From assembly GCA_030844895.1 (NCBI GenBank), contig CM061233.1, positions 65,063,190-65,127,189 on the forward strand: DNA of 64,000 nt, read 5' to 3'. The notes beneath the pieces are model-generated. The model ran no database searches. It was not told where the DNA came from and saw nothing but the letters and a program-made list of their open reading frames with translations. A program made the translations under genes and the position numbers. Positions 11,982 through 24,229 of the stretch are shown here, piece by piece; the stretch's first letter is position 1; every line of letters begins with the position of its first letter. This stretch comes from Ambrosia x helenae. Its lineage: Eukaryota > Streptophyta > Magnoliopsida > Asterales > Asteraceae.

Positions 11982-12683
11982 AGTGTAATGTAACTTAGAA
12001 AATAGATTCGATGCTAATGAAAATTGTAACTTATAGTCAAATAATTAGGCGAGAAAATGAAATCGTAACATGGAACTCATAAAATATAATGTATAATATA
12101 GTTTATCATAAAAATGAGAGATCAACGATGAAACATAAAACATTGGAATGCTCTGGTCTAGTCATAAGACCCAACAAAACCTTGATTGTTCAAAGAATCA
12201 AACTCGGTTGGAGATTAATGAAGACGTGCTTTAGCCTATAAGTGGACACTCACTCCAGTAATCCCCAGGTAAGCATAACGGGTATGTCAGTTGATTCTGA
12301 TTTATGCGCTATGCTTTGCCTATGCCAGAAAACCCAGTGTACAGGCATCCACCCTTCCAGATTGCACGTGTTCTCTCATGTAGAGTTTAACACTTTGAAG
12401 GGATAAAAACTCAAAGAAAAACGAGGTTAGACAATTAAGCTAAGAATATCCAACATGCTCCAAAATGTAGGCCCTTTCTCAAGTTAAGTCATCTTCAAAG
12501 CCCATGATGAAGAAAGAAAGAAATGGAGAGAGGTAGGGGAAAGAATGAGAGGTGACAAAGGAGAAAGATTAGTGGAGCAAATAAACAAATAAACACAAGT
12601 AAGGTCAAGTATAGGTACTTTGTTATAGTCTATGTCATTTACTAATAACCTAATTCCCTATAACCATGGCTCTGATACCAATC
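11982..12683 (-). mobile_element. LARD internal domain, right part, with primer site
   Basis: Minus-strand match to about 43515-44216, the first 700 bases of the internal domain of the LARD in the CACTA element. The primer site TGGTATCAGAGCCA lies at 12667-12680. With 1-1177 it forms one internal domain split by Tekay-1. Its flanking LTR is not the LARD LTR but a Cassandra LTR. Confidence 0.8.
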
Positions 12684-12954
12684 TGTAACACCCCGCCTTT
12701 AATATCATCCAATATTGTCCGCTTTGCCCAATAGAAGCTCACAGATTTGTTTTTTGGTTGCCCGAGTGAAAACTTCTTAGGAGGTCACCCATCCTAATAC
12801 TACTCCCACTTGAGCACGCTTAACTGTGGAGTTTTCATGTGCTCCACAGCCAACTAAGCCCAAAACACGTTGGTGATTTATGAGGCAGGACATTACTTAT
12901 GAACCAAGATCTTTCCTATCCATGGAAGATGTGGGATATGCCTAGGGTGTTACA
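12684..12954 (-). mobile_element. Cassandra-type LTR
   Basis: A 271 bp LTR. On the minus strand it starts TGTAACACCCTAGG and ends GGGTGTTACA. It contains 5S-rRNA-like sequence, the hallmark of Cassandra TRIM elements, and a typical GGCATATCCCACATC start. The primer site follows on one side and a purine tract (AAGGGGGTGAT, sense) precedes it on the other. It therefore has internal sequence on both sides rather than host DNA. Confidence 0.8.
12761..12833 (-). other. 5S-rRNA-like segment inside Cassandra LTR
   Basis: The minus strand includes GTTAAGCGTGCT, GGGAGTAGTATTAGGATGGG and GTGACCTCC, in the order of the 3' half of plant 5S rRNA including the internal control region. It is partial and diverged, and not a functional 5S gene. 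In Cassandra this segment can act as a polymerase III promoter; activity here is unknown. Confidence 0.8.
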
Positions 12955-13030
12955 ATCACCCCCTTGAGGGACTCATCGTCCTTGATGAGGTTTGCCCCAC
13001 CATCCCGGATGGCACAGGAGTGGCTCTGAG
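12955..13030 (-). mobile_element. Cassandra internal 3' fragment with polypurine tract
   Basis: Short sequence before the Cassandra LTR in the sense direction, ending in AAGGGGGTGAT, a plausible polypurine tract. It contains gacgatgagtccctcaaggg on the minus strand. The boundary with the copia remnant near 13030 is approximate. Confidence 0.45.
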
Positions 13031-14244
13031 CCTATAGGATTGGCCATGGGAAACGCGGCTTCGTCAAAAGTGACGTGACAAGAAAATATGGTTTTGCCCA
13101 AGTGGAGGTCAAGACACTGATAACCCTAGTAATTAGCCGGGTATTCGAGAAAAAGACACGGGGTAGATCAGTGAGTAAGTTTGTTGGGTTGGGTGGCGGA
13201 TGTGTTGGTGTAATAGAGGCATCCGAAGATGCGAATGTGTTCATAGGATGGTTCGCGAAGGTATAGGAGGGACAAAGGGGTGCGGTTTTGGTGTAATTTA
13301 GTGGGGAGGATATTGTGGAGGTAAGATGTGGTGTGTAGAGCCTCAATCCAAAAGTTTAAGGGAAGAGATGCATGAGTGAGGAGGGTGAACATGATTTCGT
13401 TTATACAACGAATCATGCGCCCCGCTTTCCCATTTTGTTAGGAGATGTGAGGACAGGAGAAACGAAGTTGCATGCCATTTTGTGAGGTGAAGTTGTGGAG
13501 GTTTGTGTTGTCAAATTCACCGCCCATGTCGCATTGGATGGCTTGGATGGGTGGGCGAAATTAGGAGGTGACAAATTGATGAAAATGAGTTATTTTAGAA
13601 TAGGTTTCAGATTTAAAACAAAGAGGGTAAACCCATATGTATTGAGAAAAATCATCTTACCAAATAATATTTAAAACCCACATGACTTACTAAAGGTGAC
13701 GTCCATAAATCACAATGCAATAATGAAAAAAAGGCATAAAGTAGTATTAGTAGAGTCATTGAATGGTAGTCGTTTGTGTTTCCACAACTGACAAGCATGA
13801 CAAAGCGACGATTGCTTTTGTTTATTACAAGAAATGGAATTATTCAAACGAAGAAAATTCATAATGGGTTGACCTGAGTGACCAAGTCGGTTGTGCCAAA
13901 ATGGCAAGTCTTGGGTAGAAGTAAAACAAGCAGTGGATTCATCAGGCATGACACGGAGTAGGAGGTCATCCGAGAGAGTACCATAGATCCATTTTAATAC
14001 AATAGAATCGACGTTCTTCCACGTTTCAAACTCCGAAGATGCCTTATCGCGGCGAACCGTCAATGTGATTAAGGGCATTATATCCTTTGGCATGAAGAGT
14101 AAAAAGTTTCACCCATAAAGCATATGAAACTTTCTTACCATCAAGAACGCAGACCTTGTTTTGAATGTTAGACACCGTGTAAACTGGATGAAGTGGTTTT
14201 GGAGCGGCACCTTCACCGGTTGATGTTGATGCTTTGTCGGCCAT
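13031..14244 (-). pseudogene. Ty1/copia gag-pol remnant, internally deleted
   Basis: The minus strand carries broken copia coding sequence. The gag start (MADKAST..., from 14244) continues in another frame with WKNVDSIVLKWIYGTLSDDL. It then jumps near 13930 to the pre-integrase zinc-binding region (WHNRLGHSG, then CHAC), so the rest of Gag and the protease are missing. Integrase core pieces follow, with CDLWTSP and CDMGGEFDN. In the QNGKAGRMIR motif the position usually filled by catalytic Glu is Gly, and a stop precedes it. The last piece (CVFLEYP, then HVTFDEAAFP) ends near 13031, before reverse transcriptase. Several frameshifts and stops make it dead. Confidence 0.85.
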
Positions 14245-14378
14245 GAGTAACTCCAGAGATGTTCTCAGTAGGCAGCAATTAACGAAAATAAAATGATGAA
14301 ATAAAGACAAAGCCGATCGAAATCTGCGGAAGAAAAAGGATGGCAGTGGATCGAAATCTCCTTATGTGGATGATACCA

Positions 14379-14643
14379 TGTAAAATATTTAAATCGTTGA
14401 TCAATTCTATTCACAAAGATTGTTTTTAAATACATATATACAAGGGGAGAGAATTAGGGAGATAAACAAGCTACAAGTAAATATATTGACTACAACATAA
14501 TTGACTTTGACTGGAAAATAATTGAGTACTAATTGTGTGACACAATTATCGCTAACAAATACTATAAGCGTTTTGTTTACTGGGTCACGATTGGAATTCG
14601 GAAGAACAAACATTTTTTCTACCTCATAATATGAATATTAACA
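14379..14643 (-). repeat. Probable copia LTR
   Basis: Immediately upstream of the copia gag leader. On the minus strand the segment ends in TTTTACA and is followed by TGGTATCATCCAC, a primer-site-like sequence. The other end, TGTTAATATT, matches the TGTAAAATATT end as a short inverted repeat. No second LTR exists to confirm the limits. Confidence 0.4.
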
Positions 14644-15263
14644 TGCTTCGATAAAATAAGCAACTTCCCTTTTTCCAGAGCTGAGATTTCAATAATCCAC
14701 ACAAGTGCTCTAGTAACGAGTTGTACAACATGCATTGAACACAGAGTCTCATATTTTTATCTTTAGGTTTGGACCAGATGGATCAAATGACCAAACAAAA
14801 GCTTTCAAGAGGGTGTCAAGTATCAATGTTTACCGGTTCTAGAGTTCACAAGAATAGAACAAACTCTTGTAGTTATGCAGAAAATGGAGGGTTATCTTGG
14901 ACATGTACTTTGTCCTGAACAAAAATCCAAATTTGTAGCTGGTTGGCTATGAGTTGGTGACGCCCATGGTGCTAAAAATCTCGCCTAGCATGGCCGGCTA
15001 TGATCAAAGCCGGGGAAGCTATCTGACTTGGGCCTATTTTTTTGTTGGTTCAGCCCCTACTTCACACACACAACACACTCTATACAGCAAATGTTTGTCT
15101 TTTCTTTCATATATGAGAGCTTGAAAACATACAATTAATTTATACAACAGTAGCATTTGATTTCTTGGTTTTAAATGGTTTGTGAGAGTGTGTTTTGCAA
15201 AGGCTTGATATCCAACATTTTTATCGGGGCACATTTTTTTTTAATAAAATTTCTATATATATA
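14644..15263. other. Unassigned AT-rich sequence
   Basis: No recognisable gene, LTR or transposon end. Short ORFs are not convincing. It ends in the (TA)n tract (about 15254-15264) that begins the nested block. Confidence 0.4.
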
Positions 15264-15320
15264 TATGTGTAGGGAAGGGTTATCTTAAGAACAAGAAAAT
15301 TTGTGAGAACACTAAGAACC

Positions 15321-15876
15321 ATTTTCATCCATAGATCATTCTCAATGAAGGGCTAAGATTAGAGTGGGTTTAAATGAGAAGGGATCATAAACATAAGACT
15401 AAAAAAGGGCATCAATGTAAAATTACATTTCAAAACCCTCACATCTTATACATCGTGAAACCCACAGTACCTTCTTCCTCATGAACCCACAACCCCAAGT
15501 TTATCATTAGAGACAAGGCCAACAATAGAGACAACAGCCACAAAATCAAGGGTTCAATCGGATTTTCATGTGAAAGAAGGTGACGAAGTTGAATCAGAGG
15601 ATAAGGAGCAGACGATGACATTATCTTATTTAAATTAGGTTTAAATTGGACTTTCCTGAGCAAGGGTTTAAATCGGTGTTTCCTGATTTGTTGGTTATTG
15701 TCGATAATCAGCATAGCTTTGATTCTAAGGCTGGATTATGATATGTATCATCGTTCGATTCAATTTTTTAGGGATTAATTGAGAGAAGATGAGCGGTGTA
15801 TGAAAGAAAGTATCATTAGAATCAGTCGACTGTGGTATTAACTAAAAGCACTCAAAATTTTTAGATTCTATGTATA
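15321..15876. other. Left arm of the nested block, no gene recognised
   Basis: Follows the left inverted end and runs to the Helitron terminus at 15877. A 91-codon minus ORF (15439-15714) has no recognised motif and is probably chance. Confidence 0.4.
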
Positions 15877-17634
15877 CTAGTAGGAATGCCCGCGCGTTGC
15901 GGCGGGTGCATCTGTTTTGCCCCTCATGCATCGTGTTTGTTGGTTATTCGTTATGATGAAGTAGAAAACAGCAATGTATAAAATATATGTTATTAAAAAC
16001 TAAACTCATAAGTATATCTTCTGAATATTTTAAATGCGTACATCATAATAGGATGTACTATTCCTTGCAACACCCTTAAATTGGACCACGTCCTTCAGTG
16101 GGACCCTTTTATGTATCTCAAAGGCAGATAAGTATGCCATCGTAGAGCGGTGCTTAGCGTAGTGAAGTGGTGTTGTATTTCTTAATGACCATAAGATTGT
16201 AGTGGAAGCGATGTAATTACTAAAATGCAGTTTGTAGTGTGCAACATATTTCTATTATTTTAGGGCACCTGCGAGATGCAGCGGAGTCAATGATTTGCAT
16301 AGATACTCTCGTTTTATGTTAGTTTGACAAGTGTCGTAACAAATATATTGGACCAAACAAATTAGTAATCAATATAGTTAAAACTATCAAATCGACTGAT
16401 AAGAACTTGTCTTCTTTTGGATATGTAAACAATTGGTGACTTCGTGAGATCAGAAACTTAAATTCTATTCCTAGAAGCTTAAGTAGTAGAGAAAACAAAA
16501 AAACCATCGAGGAAGATGATGACGTTGCTCATGAAGTATCTCTACCATATTTGTTTGTATAAACATCAAGCCTACATATATCGCTCACTTTAATGGGTTG
16601 AAACGTGTTATGGGCTGGGTGTGTTGGCAAACTTCAAGCCTACATATTCATTTGTTTGCAGAAGTGTCACATCATACCATACTGCAACCACATAAATTTA
16701 AAAAGAAGATATAAATACATAATATATGATGTAATTCATTTACTATAAACATTAAAAGATATGTAAGTTATGTATGTGAAGAGTCAAAACATTATTTATA
16801 TATCAAATACATGACCACTATTTATAAGACTATAACATTGATGCAAACATAATAAAGACATGGAGGTTATGAATGTAAAGAGTCACAACATTATTGTTAA
16901 TTTCCTCATCAATTTTATAATTATGTTTAAATTAATTTCTTCAACAATTTAATATTTAGGTAGGAAGACAATTTTACCCCCTAAATGGCGTTCAAGGAGA
17001 CCATGTTGATTGAAATTGAGGAAAGTCTCCATACCCTTCTCCAACCATCCTCTCCATCATCTGTCCTTCATGTCCACTTGTTCCCTGCAACATCAGTTTT
17101 CATCCATGCAGTAAGTGGAAGTAATATTTATAATATATTAGAAACGTATTAGCAAATCTAAAATGTTATATTTATAATCTTGTCCGTTTTATCTAGTTAA
17201 CAATATATATGATTCAAGATACACAACTTCTTAACAAGGATAGATATGAAAGCCATCTGTTACCTTCATAGGGGCCGTATCATCCAATTCAGTAAAGTTG
17301 AAGTCAATAGGTCATAGAACAAGCTGGCTTCTGAAAGCTTCATGGAAAGAAACTAAAAATGTACAAAGAAGAGAAAAAACTATACTAATTAATTTTTAAA
17401 AAAAAATTTCTCATCAATAATTCAGAATATTGTTTGTTTATTGTTTTAATTGTTAGTTGCACAATTAAATTACCTCAATTTCATTCTCCAACAATCAAAC
17501 ATAGTTGATTATTACATCCAACATCACTGGCATTCCCATTGTCTATAGCAGATAACTAAATGTAAATGAAGCAAAACAATAATATATTATGAAGATAAAT
17601 TTTTGTAATTGTCAAAGAACATATGAACAAGTAG

Positions 17635-17671
<37 letters not shown>

Positions 17672-18180
17672 TAAAGATTAACTCATATCTCTATACCTTG
17701 TAGCATCCGAGAATCATATCTTGCAAGCGTATTAACTTCTCATTGATTTTTTTTCTCTTCTCATCTAATGAACACATATTTTTTTTGGACAAAACAATGT
17801 TTCAAAGCATGAAATTATCTCTAAGATTTTGTTTGGGGTTTTGAAAAGACTATTAGCATTCAAGAAATGGATTATAATAAAGTATATATACTAATATAGA
17901 TGAGGGGTTGAAACGTCTCACATTTAAGATGCATCATAGGTTAGGTTGTATTTTGTGTTTTAAAAGTTGGACATAAGGGCATAATTGAGATAAGATTTTA
18001 GGATGTGAGGTATTGGATTATGTTAAATTTACTAATCTACCCTCCTAAGTGTCTTAATTGTCACAACTATGCGAATAATACCCTTAATTTTTTTGCTTAA
18101 ATATGTTGTACATGTTGCTTGTTAAGTTGTACGGAAATAAAAATGACTATGTTCTACATCACTCCTCCTTTATAATGTAA
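15877..18180 (-). mobile_element. Non-autonomous Helitron (Helitron Y)
   Basis: The 3' end on the minus strand has a GC hairpin (CCCGCCGCAACGCGCGGG, 15889-15906), seven spacer bases and CTAG, followed by T. The 5' end near 18180 reads CTATTACATTATAAAGG. The first 200 bases resemble the 5' region of Helitron X (shared AGGAGGAGTGATGTA). About 2.3 kb, with a (TA)n tract near 17640-17666 and no Rep/helicase coding sequence. Its 5' end abuts the 3' end of Helitron X. Confidence 0.7.
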
Positions 18181-21100
18181 TAGTGGAAATGCCCGCGCGT
18201 TGCTGCGGGTATCTATATTTTTTTGGCACACATTACAGGTTTCACGTAATATATTTTTAAATACATATTTGCTAAGACAACTAATATATCAAGCCACATA
18301 GAGCAAAATAGTATAAAGCAAATAATTGACATGAAAAACAATAATATAAAAGATGGCAGCACCATGAAAACTCGACCAGAATATAATTATGGACCCGCAT
18401 TGCGGTTGCTACTTCTATCAAAACATGTATCTCATGTACAATAAAAATTTAGAACCTAATTTGAAGAGGATTGCTTAAGTTATATATCTAACCCGCATAA
18501 TTACAAAGAAAAAAATAGATGGCACATGTAGTCATATACATACTAAAACGGAAGTAGATCTTGATGAAACCTTAGAAGCAAATTCTAAGAAATAAGATCT
18601 ATGTAGCTCATTTGAAACAAAGATGACACATGACTATAGGTACACAAATGTCACCTTGCATTATCACTATATATAAGTCATGTATTTATGAATAGGTTAT
18701 TGTTATTCTCAAACATATTATTTTACTAATGACCAATGCGGAATTAAAAGTTATGAGCTACAATTTTGTGTTACAAAAGCATGTATGATGGACATGGGAT
18801 CTTACTTGTATCATACTATCAATATATATATATATATATATATATTGTAAAGATGGGTTCATATTTTCATTAAAACAAAATCAACAAGTTTTACAAGTGG
18901 GCAACGGGTAAACGGGCAACAAGCTGCGCCACTACCCCCTTTTGAACGGTAAAGTATACTCTATTAAAATAAAACTTGTGTCCTTGACCGCCGAAGAGTT
19001 ACTCTGCACCACCGTTTACACCCGATCTAAAAACCGGGTTGCTTTGGGAGCAAGGAGTCCAAATAATTGCATTTTATATTTTCTCACGTACTTATAATGG
19101 GTAGATTTTGATGATGTTTTCGCAGTTGTTTTACCAGAGCATCTTGCTATGAAGCGATCTTAGTCAAATAATTTGCATAAAATTACTAAATGAAAAACCT
19201 ACCTTGAAAAAAGCAACAATTCCCAAAATGTAATAAACCAATATCCCACGGAAACCTAATTTCAAAAAAACTAATAAGCTAGTAAACACAAATTGAAACT
19301 TACTTCTTTCCGAGTGAGCAATGTTGTACCCATTTTGCGTTAGTTTATCAATCCTCACGTGATATATTTTAGGGTGAGAAAACTTTAACAGTTAGCTAAT
19401 ATTAAATGGCAACTGAACCGGAACTGAATTAAATGAACCAGTGACCGAAACTAACCGACGGTTACGGGTATAGTTATAGTTAACGTCGGCTCATAACCTC
19501 ATAACCGAACGTTAACCAAACAGAAAAGCATAGAGATATGCTTGAGTCAAGATGAATGTATTTATATATGTATGTACATTTTATTACTTTAAGTCTTTAA
19601 ACATCAAAAGCACAAGCAAATCTGAAATCATACAAACCATTTGATTACACCTAATTATTTTGTTCTGATTATTCAAGAAGCAAAATATAAGATTTTGCTT
19701 ACCGAGTGGTACGAAAATACACACCATTAACCGTTGCCATGGGTGGAGACAATGTGTTAGAATGGTGGGCCTGTGCCCACCCTAGGTCCAGCAATGTTGG
19801 ACAGCTGTGGCATAGGCGGAACCGCGGAATGGTATGCTGAGTTTGAGGACAGGTCACCGGTTGTGAGGTCAAAGAGAGGGACTTCGAGCTGTAAATCAAG
19901 CTCAAACGTAGTAAAGAGAAGGTTAAAATAGGAAATATGAACACCAACCTCCAAGATTAAAAGAAGAAAACCGCAGGCGGCTGGTGATTAAATACTTTCT
20001 CTTTTTTTCATGTTTTATTTATTTCAGTAGTTATTTTAAGATAACCTCGAGTTGCAAAATCAATATATAAATAGTTTTTGGTAATTCGATTAGTGCAGAC
20101 GTAAGCCAGTCAACACTAGCGAGTATAGTTAGTTTTTTTCCTTTCCAAAATAAACATTTTTCCATCTCACAAAAATAAAAACCATGCTAATTGTCACTGG
20201 TCATCTTTTGAGTGTGGCGCACCCGGTTGTCCAGTTGACAGCCATTCCATCTCGCTTATGACATGGGTCACTAGTTTCGTTCTACCTTAGACTCATTTGC
20301 AGAATAGCAACAACCAAAAGTTGTAAGATCTGCATGTTATTCAAACTTGTTAATCGATTCCATCCTTTGTGTTTCCGAGTTCTAACTTTTAGGTCCGATG
20401 ATCAGTCACCGGTCGAGCTGAAATGGTCGAGCCTAAATGTTCCCACCCTACAAAAAGTTTCTGTATCCGCCCCTGACCGTTGCTAAAAAGGGATCAACAG
20501 TGTAGGTTTTTGTAAATTGCTAATCTTTCAAGAGAATTTGGTTTTCAATATAACTGTGGTGGCTGGTGTGTGCACTGTGCAGTTACACTCTTATAGTCTG
20601 ATGATAAATTGCATAGGTTTCTTTCTAGGTTTTTTATTCATTCTGGCTCTTGAAAAACAATACATTTTGACTCTTAAGTCAAAGCTTTTAGTTCAGCTTA
20701 AAGCATTTCTACTCAAAGTAAAACTATACTAATGGGATTTATAATCTATTTTATAATTTTAATGATCGTGACTATCAAGATGTTAGGATTCATGCTTTAA
20801 TAAAAGGACTTTCTGTTGAGCCAATCTTATATAGTTGGCATTGAAAAACTTAAAGTAGAGAGTTTCTAATAAGCACCTCACATAGTCACATTGGTGTGTA
20901 ATACATGAAATTCATTTGTGCTTTTGCCACAAAACACATACAACTAACCCCACATCAATTCCTACCATAGGCCGTTAAATTTCGTCAACTCTTTGGTCAA
21001 CAATGACCAAACGGTCAACTTTATCATTTTTAAACAACTTTCCACAACACATTGTTACGTTATTTTTATTTCGAAATTAACAATAAGAAATTGAGTGAAT

Positions 21101-21447
21101 TCTCAAGGGTTTGTTGCTTTGTTTTAGATAAAGGAATTCGAACCATCGCCATTTAAGAGGGTGTAGGTTTCAATTTTGAGGTGATGATCATGGATCGTCA
21201 AGAATGCGAAAGGATGATAGAACATGAAGGGATGAGAGGGGCAGATAGGGAATGAATGTTTTTGTTTTAACTAAAGAGCATAGATTAATTTACTACAATA
21301 CCCTTGTAAGTGTCTTAATGTACACATATGTGACTAATTTACCCCTATCAAACAAGCTTTATTAAATTGTATATGTAGCAACAAAACTTGTACTCATAAT
21401 AAAATTACAATATTGTACATCACTCCTCCTTAATAAGATAATATAGA
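18180..21447 (-). mobile_element. Non-autonomous Helitron (Helitron X)
   Basis: The 3' hairpin (CCCGCAGCAACGCGCGGG, 18192-18209) is followed by seven bases and CTAT, in place of the usual CTAG/CTAA type. The 5' end at 21447 reads TCTATATTATCTTATTAAGG on the minus strand and is preceded by A. About 3.3 kb, with no Rep/helicase. A (TA)n tract lies at about 18822-18845. It may contain captured host fragments. Confidence 0.65.
19757..19954 (-). CDS. Open fragment inside Helitron X, possible captured exon
   Basis: A 65-codon minus frame, more GC-rich than its surroundings, with protein-like composition (LQLEVPLFDLTTGDLSS). I do not recognise the family and there is no neighbouring exon. It could be a captured host fragment or chance. 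Confidence 0.2.
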   Translation of the reverse strand: MEVGVHISYFNLLFTTFELDLQLEVPLFDLTTGDLSSNSAYHSAVPPMPQLSNIAGPRVGTGPPF

Positions 21448-21985
21448 TATGTATGTGTAGGTAACTGAGTATCGAATCTTTTGATGTTATTGTGCGTAAA
21501 GACGAAAAATTTGGACTTTTGTAGATGATTTGATTAATTTTAGAGCAGGTGATATTGTTGCCTTGGATTGCTTAAAGCATCTAAGTTAAATTTGACTTAT
21601 ACAGATCTGGACTTTATTGGGTAGTTAGGTTTTATGTGAATTGTAAACGTTTGAATTAGGTTTGATGCGAAATGATGTTTTATTTATATAGATTTGGTGT
21701 ACCCAAGTTTTGAGCTGTTGTAGTGTTTCCTTGGACTCCCAAAAGCAATTAATATTAATGCGTTGAGTGTTGCAGATCCATGTTTGGTTAGTTAGTTATG
21801 GTTTCTATGATTAAAAACATGATTGGACCATTGAATGATCAATGTATTCAAGGTTTTAAACGAAGTGTTTTTCACGTTGTTTGTTTGATCATAAAGTTCT
21901 TACTAACCATTGGATTTGACCAATCTATGTAATTATAACTAATATGTGAAATGTTTAGGTATAATTTCAGTATGTGCAAATCAGC
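21448..21985. other. Unassigned sequence right of Helitron X
   Basis: Belongs to the nested block. A short open stretch includes FRAGDIVALDCL on the plus strand, faintly like an OB-fold or B3-type segment, but stops interrupt it. No feature can be supported. Confidence 0.3.
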
Positions 21986-23808
21986 TTAGTTACTACTACA
22001 TGTGTGAAATTAAGCAATTTACACATGTGTAGATAACCTATGGACACATGTGTAAATCAGCTTAGTGAATATTGCATTTGTGTCATTAACTAACTTACAC
22101 ATGCGTAAATAACATGTCTACACATGTGTAAGTAAGTTGTTTATGCCTTTGCACAATGATATAATGATATTAGAACAAATAAGTATGATTAAATAGGTGT
22201 ACTTATGCAGTTTACACATGTGTAAATGAGCAGTTTTGCTCATGTACACATGTCTAAGTCAGTCAGATTATTTGTTTAGAATAGCATTAAAAACAAATGG
22301 ATTAAAGGTATTGTTCTTTTGTCACTTTGACCAGGCACATTTTAGAAAAGTGGGTACGTTATGACGTTCGTTGGAAAAGGACAAGGAGAACTTTGAGAGG
22401 TCAACTGTGTTAATCGTAGAATCCTAGAAAATGCTACGAAGATTGTATTTTTGAAAGCGAATACTCACGTAAGATATGTGATCAAGAAGTCATTGTATTT
22501 TTAGAGAGACCAAATTGAAAAAGAAAAAGAATAGATGATATTGTGTATTGTGACTTGTTTTTTATGTTATCATGACCGTATGTCAAGGATTATGACTTTT
22601 GTATTTATGTTATCGTGGGTACTGTATTTTTATGACTTGTTGAGAAATTGAATGCCTTCGATATATGGGCAATACTATTATGCTTTAAATAGATGCTTAC
22701 AAATGTGTAAACAACACTTACACATGTGTAATATAGCCGAAGATTGGTGAAAATAGAAATAAATGACAATGAACTGTTTACATTTGTGTAATATAGATGC
22801 AAATGTGTAACCCATTAACAAATAAGTCACTGTAAACAATTTACACATGCGCAATACATATGAAACTGTGTAATTTATGAAACAAATAAATTACAATGAC
22901 TAACTTACAATTTGTAGAACAGGCGCTTACACATGTGTAAACCATCACTTACACGAGTGTAATACAACTAAACATAAGTAAATATAGAAATAGACGAAAG
23001 TCAACAGATACACATGTGCAAATGTGTAATCCATAAACAAATAAGTGACACTGAACAATTTACACATGTGTAATAAGTATGCAAATGTGTAATTTAGAAA
23101 CAAATAAGTGACAACAAATAATTTACACATGTGTAAAACAGACACTTACACATGTGTAAAACATCACTTATATAATGCAACTTAGCATAGGTAAAATAGA
23201 ATAAATGATAATCAACAATTTACACATGTGTGATACATGTGCCAATGTGTAATCTAGAAACAAATAAGTGATTGTGAGCAATAACAGTTTACACATGTGT
23301 ACGTTTGTTGTGGTACAAAAACAAAATAAGTGACGGTGAGCGATGTACACGTGTAAGACAAACAACTAAACAAAACTAGACACATACGCATGTGTAAAAC
23401 AGACAACTGAACAAAACTAGACACTTACACATGTGTAAAATTTACAGCAGCAAATGTATAATATGTAAACATAATGAGTGAAGGCGAGTAATTTACACAT
23501 GTGTAAGATAGACAATTGGAAAGAACTAGACACTTACACATGTGTAAAATAGCAGCATATGTATAATATAGAAACCAAAAACATGGCTGCGAGCAACTTA
23601 CACATGTGTAAAACAGGCAATTACACGTGTGTAAAACAAACAATTGAAATAAACTAGAAACAAAACTCAACACATAATATAAGAACACTGAAATTATAAA
23701 ATTAAACACTGCAAAATTTTAATGTCAAAGTCATACGTTACATGTATGAAATTCATATTACATGCACACCTTATTTAGAAATAAAAGTAAAGATATAAAA
23801 GGTAAAGT

Positions 23809-24161
23809 TCATTCAACATCAACATCTTCACCATCAATATCTTCTTCACCATCAATATCTTCTTCACCATCGACGTATTCTTCTCCATCAACGTATTCTT
23901 CACCATCTTCATCAGTATGACTCTCTTCATCATTTTGATTGAGTTTTGTAGGACAGTTTCGAGAATCATAAATTGAACCAAAGTATTGGATGCAGTCAAA
24001 GTAGTCTTGAAAAGTACGTTTGAGCATTCACACCTGGATATGGTTTTCAAGTTGCATTCAGTCATCAATAACTCCCATCGCTCCTCAAATGTGAAAGGTG
24101 TGATAAAAACATTCCATAGCAACTTATGTATATGTTTTCTCAAGTTGGTATTCTCTAACAC
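23809..24161 (-). pseudogene. FAR1/MULE-like protein fragment and acidic repeat tract
   Basis: From 24161 the minus strand reads LRKHIHKLLWNVFITPFTFEERW and then LLMTECNL. This resembles the segment of FAR1-related (MULE-derived) proteins in which a short Trp/Phe-rich motif precedes an F-E-x-x-W core. After about 40 residues the frame changes. An overlapping frame (24027-23809) ends in repeated DGEE units made by an 18-base repeat at about 23810-23905. The family call is by eye and no complete domain remains. A run of A at 24184-24206 precedes it on the plus strand. Confidence 0.4.
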
Positions 24162-24229
24162 ATCTCCACCAACCTATAGATGCAAAAAAAAAAAAAAAAA
24201 AAAAAAGTGTCAGTGAGCAAATTACACAT

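Noticed and set aside
12761..12833. Functional 5S rRNA gene
   Set aside because: It is partial, diverged and embedded in a Cassandra LTR.
17881..17900. Alternative 5' end for Helitron Y
   Set aside because: It has a TCTATATTAG-like start, but the next 280 bases to 18180 match the 5' region of Helitron X, so 18180 fits better.
22605..23709. Minus ORFs rich in CKL, YTFA and HMCK
   Set aside because: They are translations of the palindromic repeat, not proteins.
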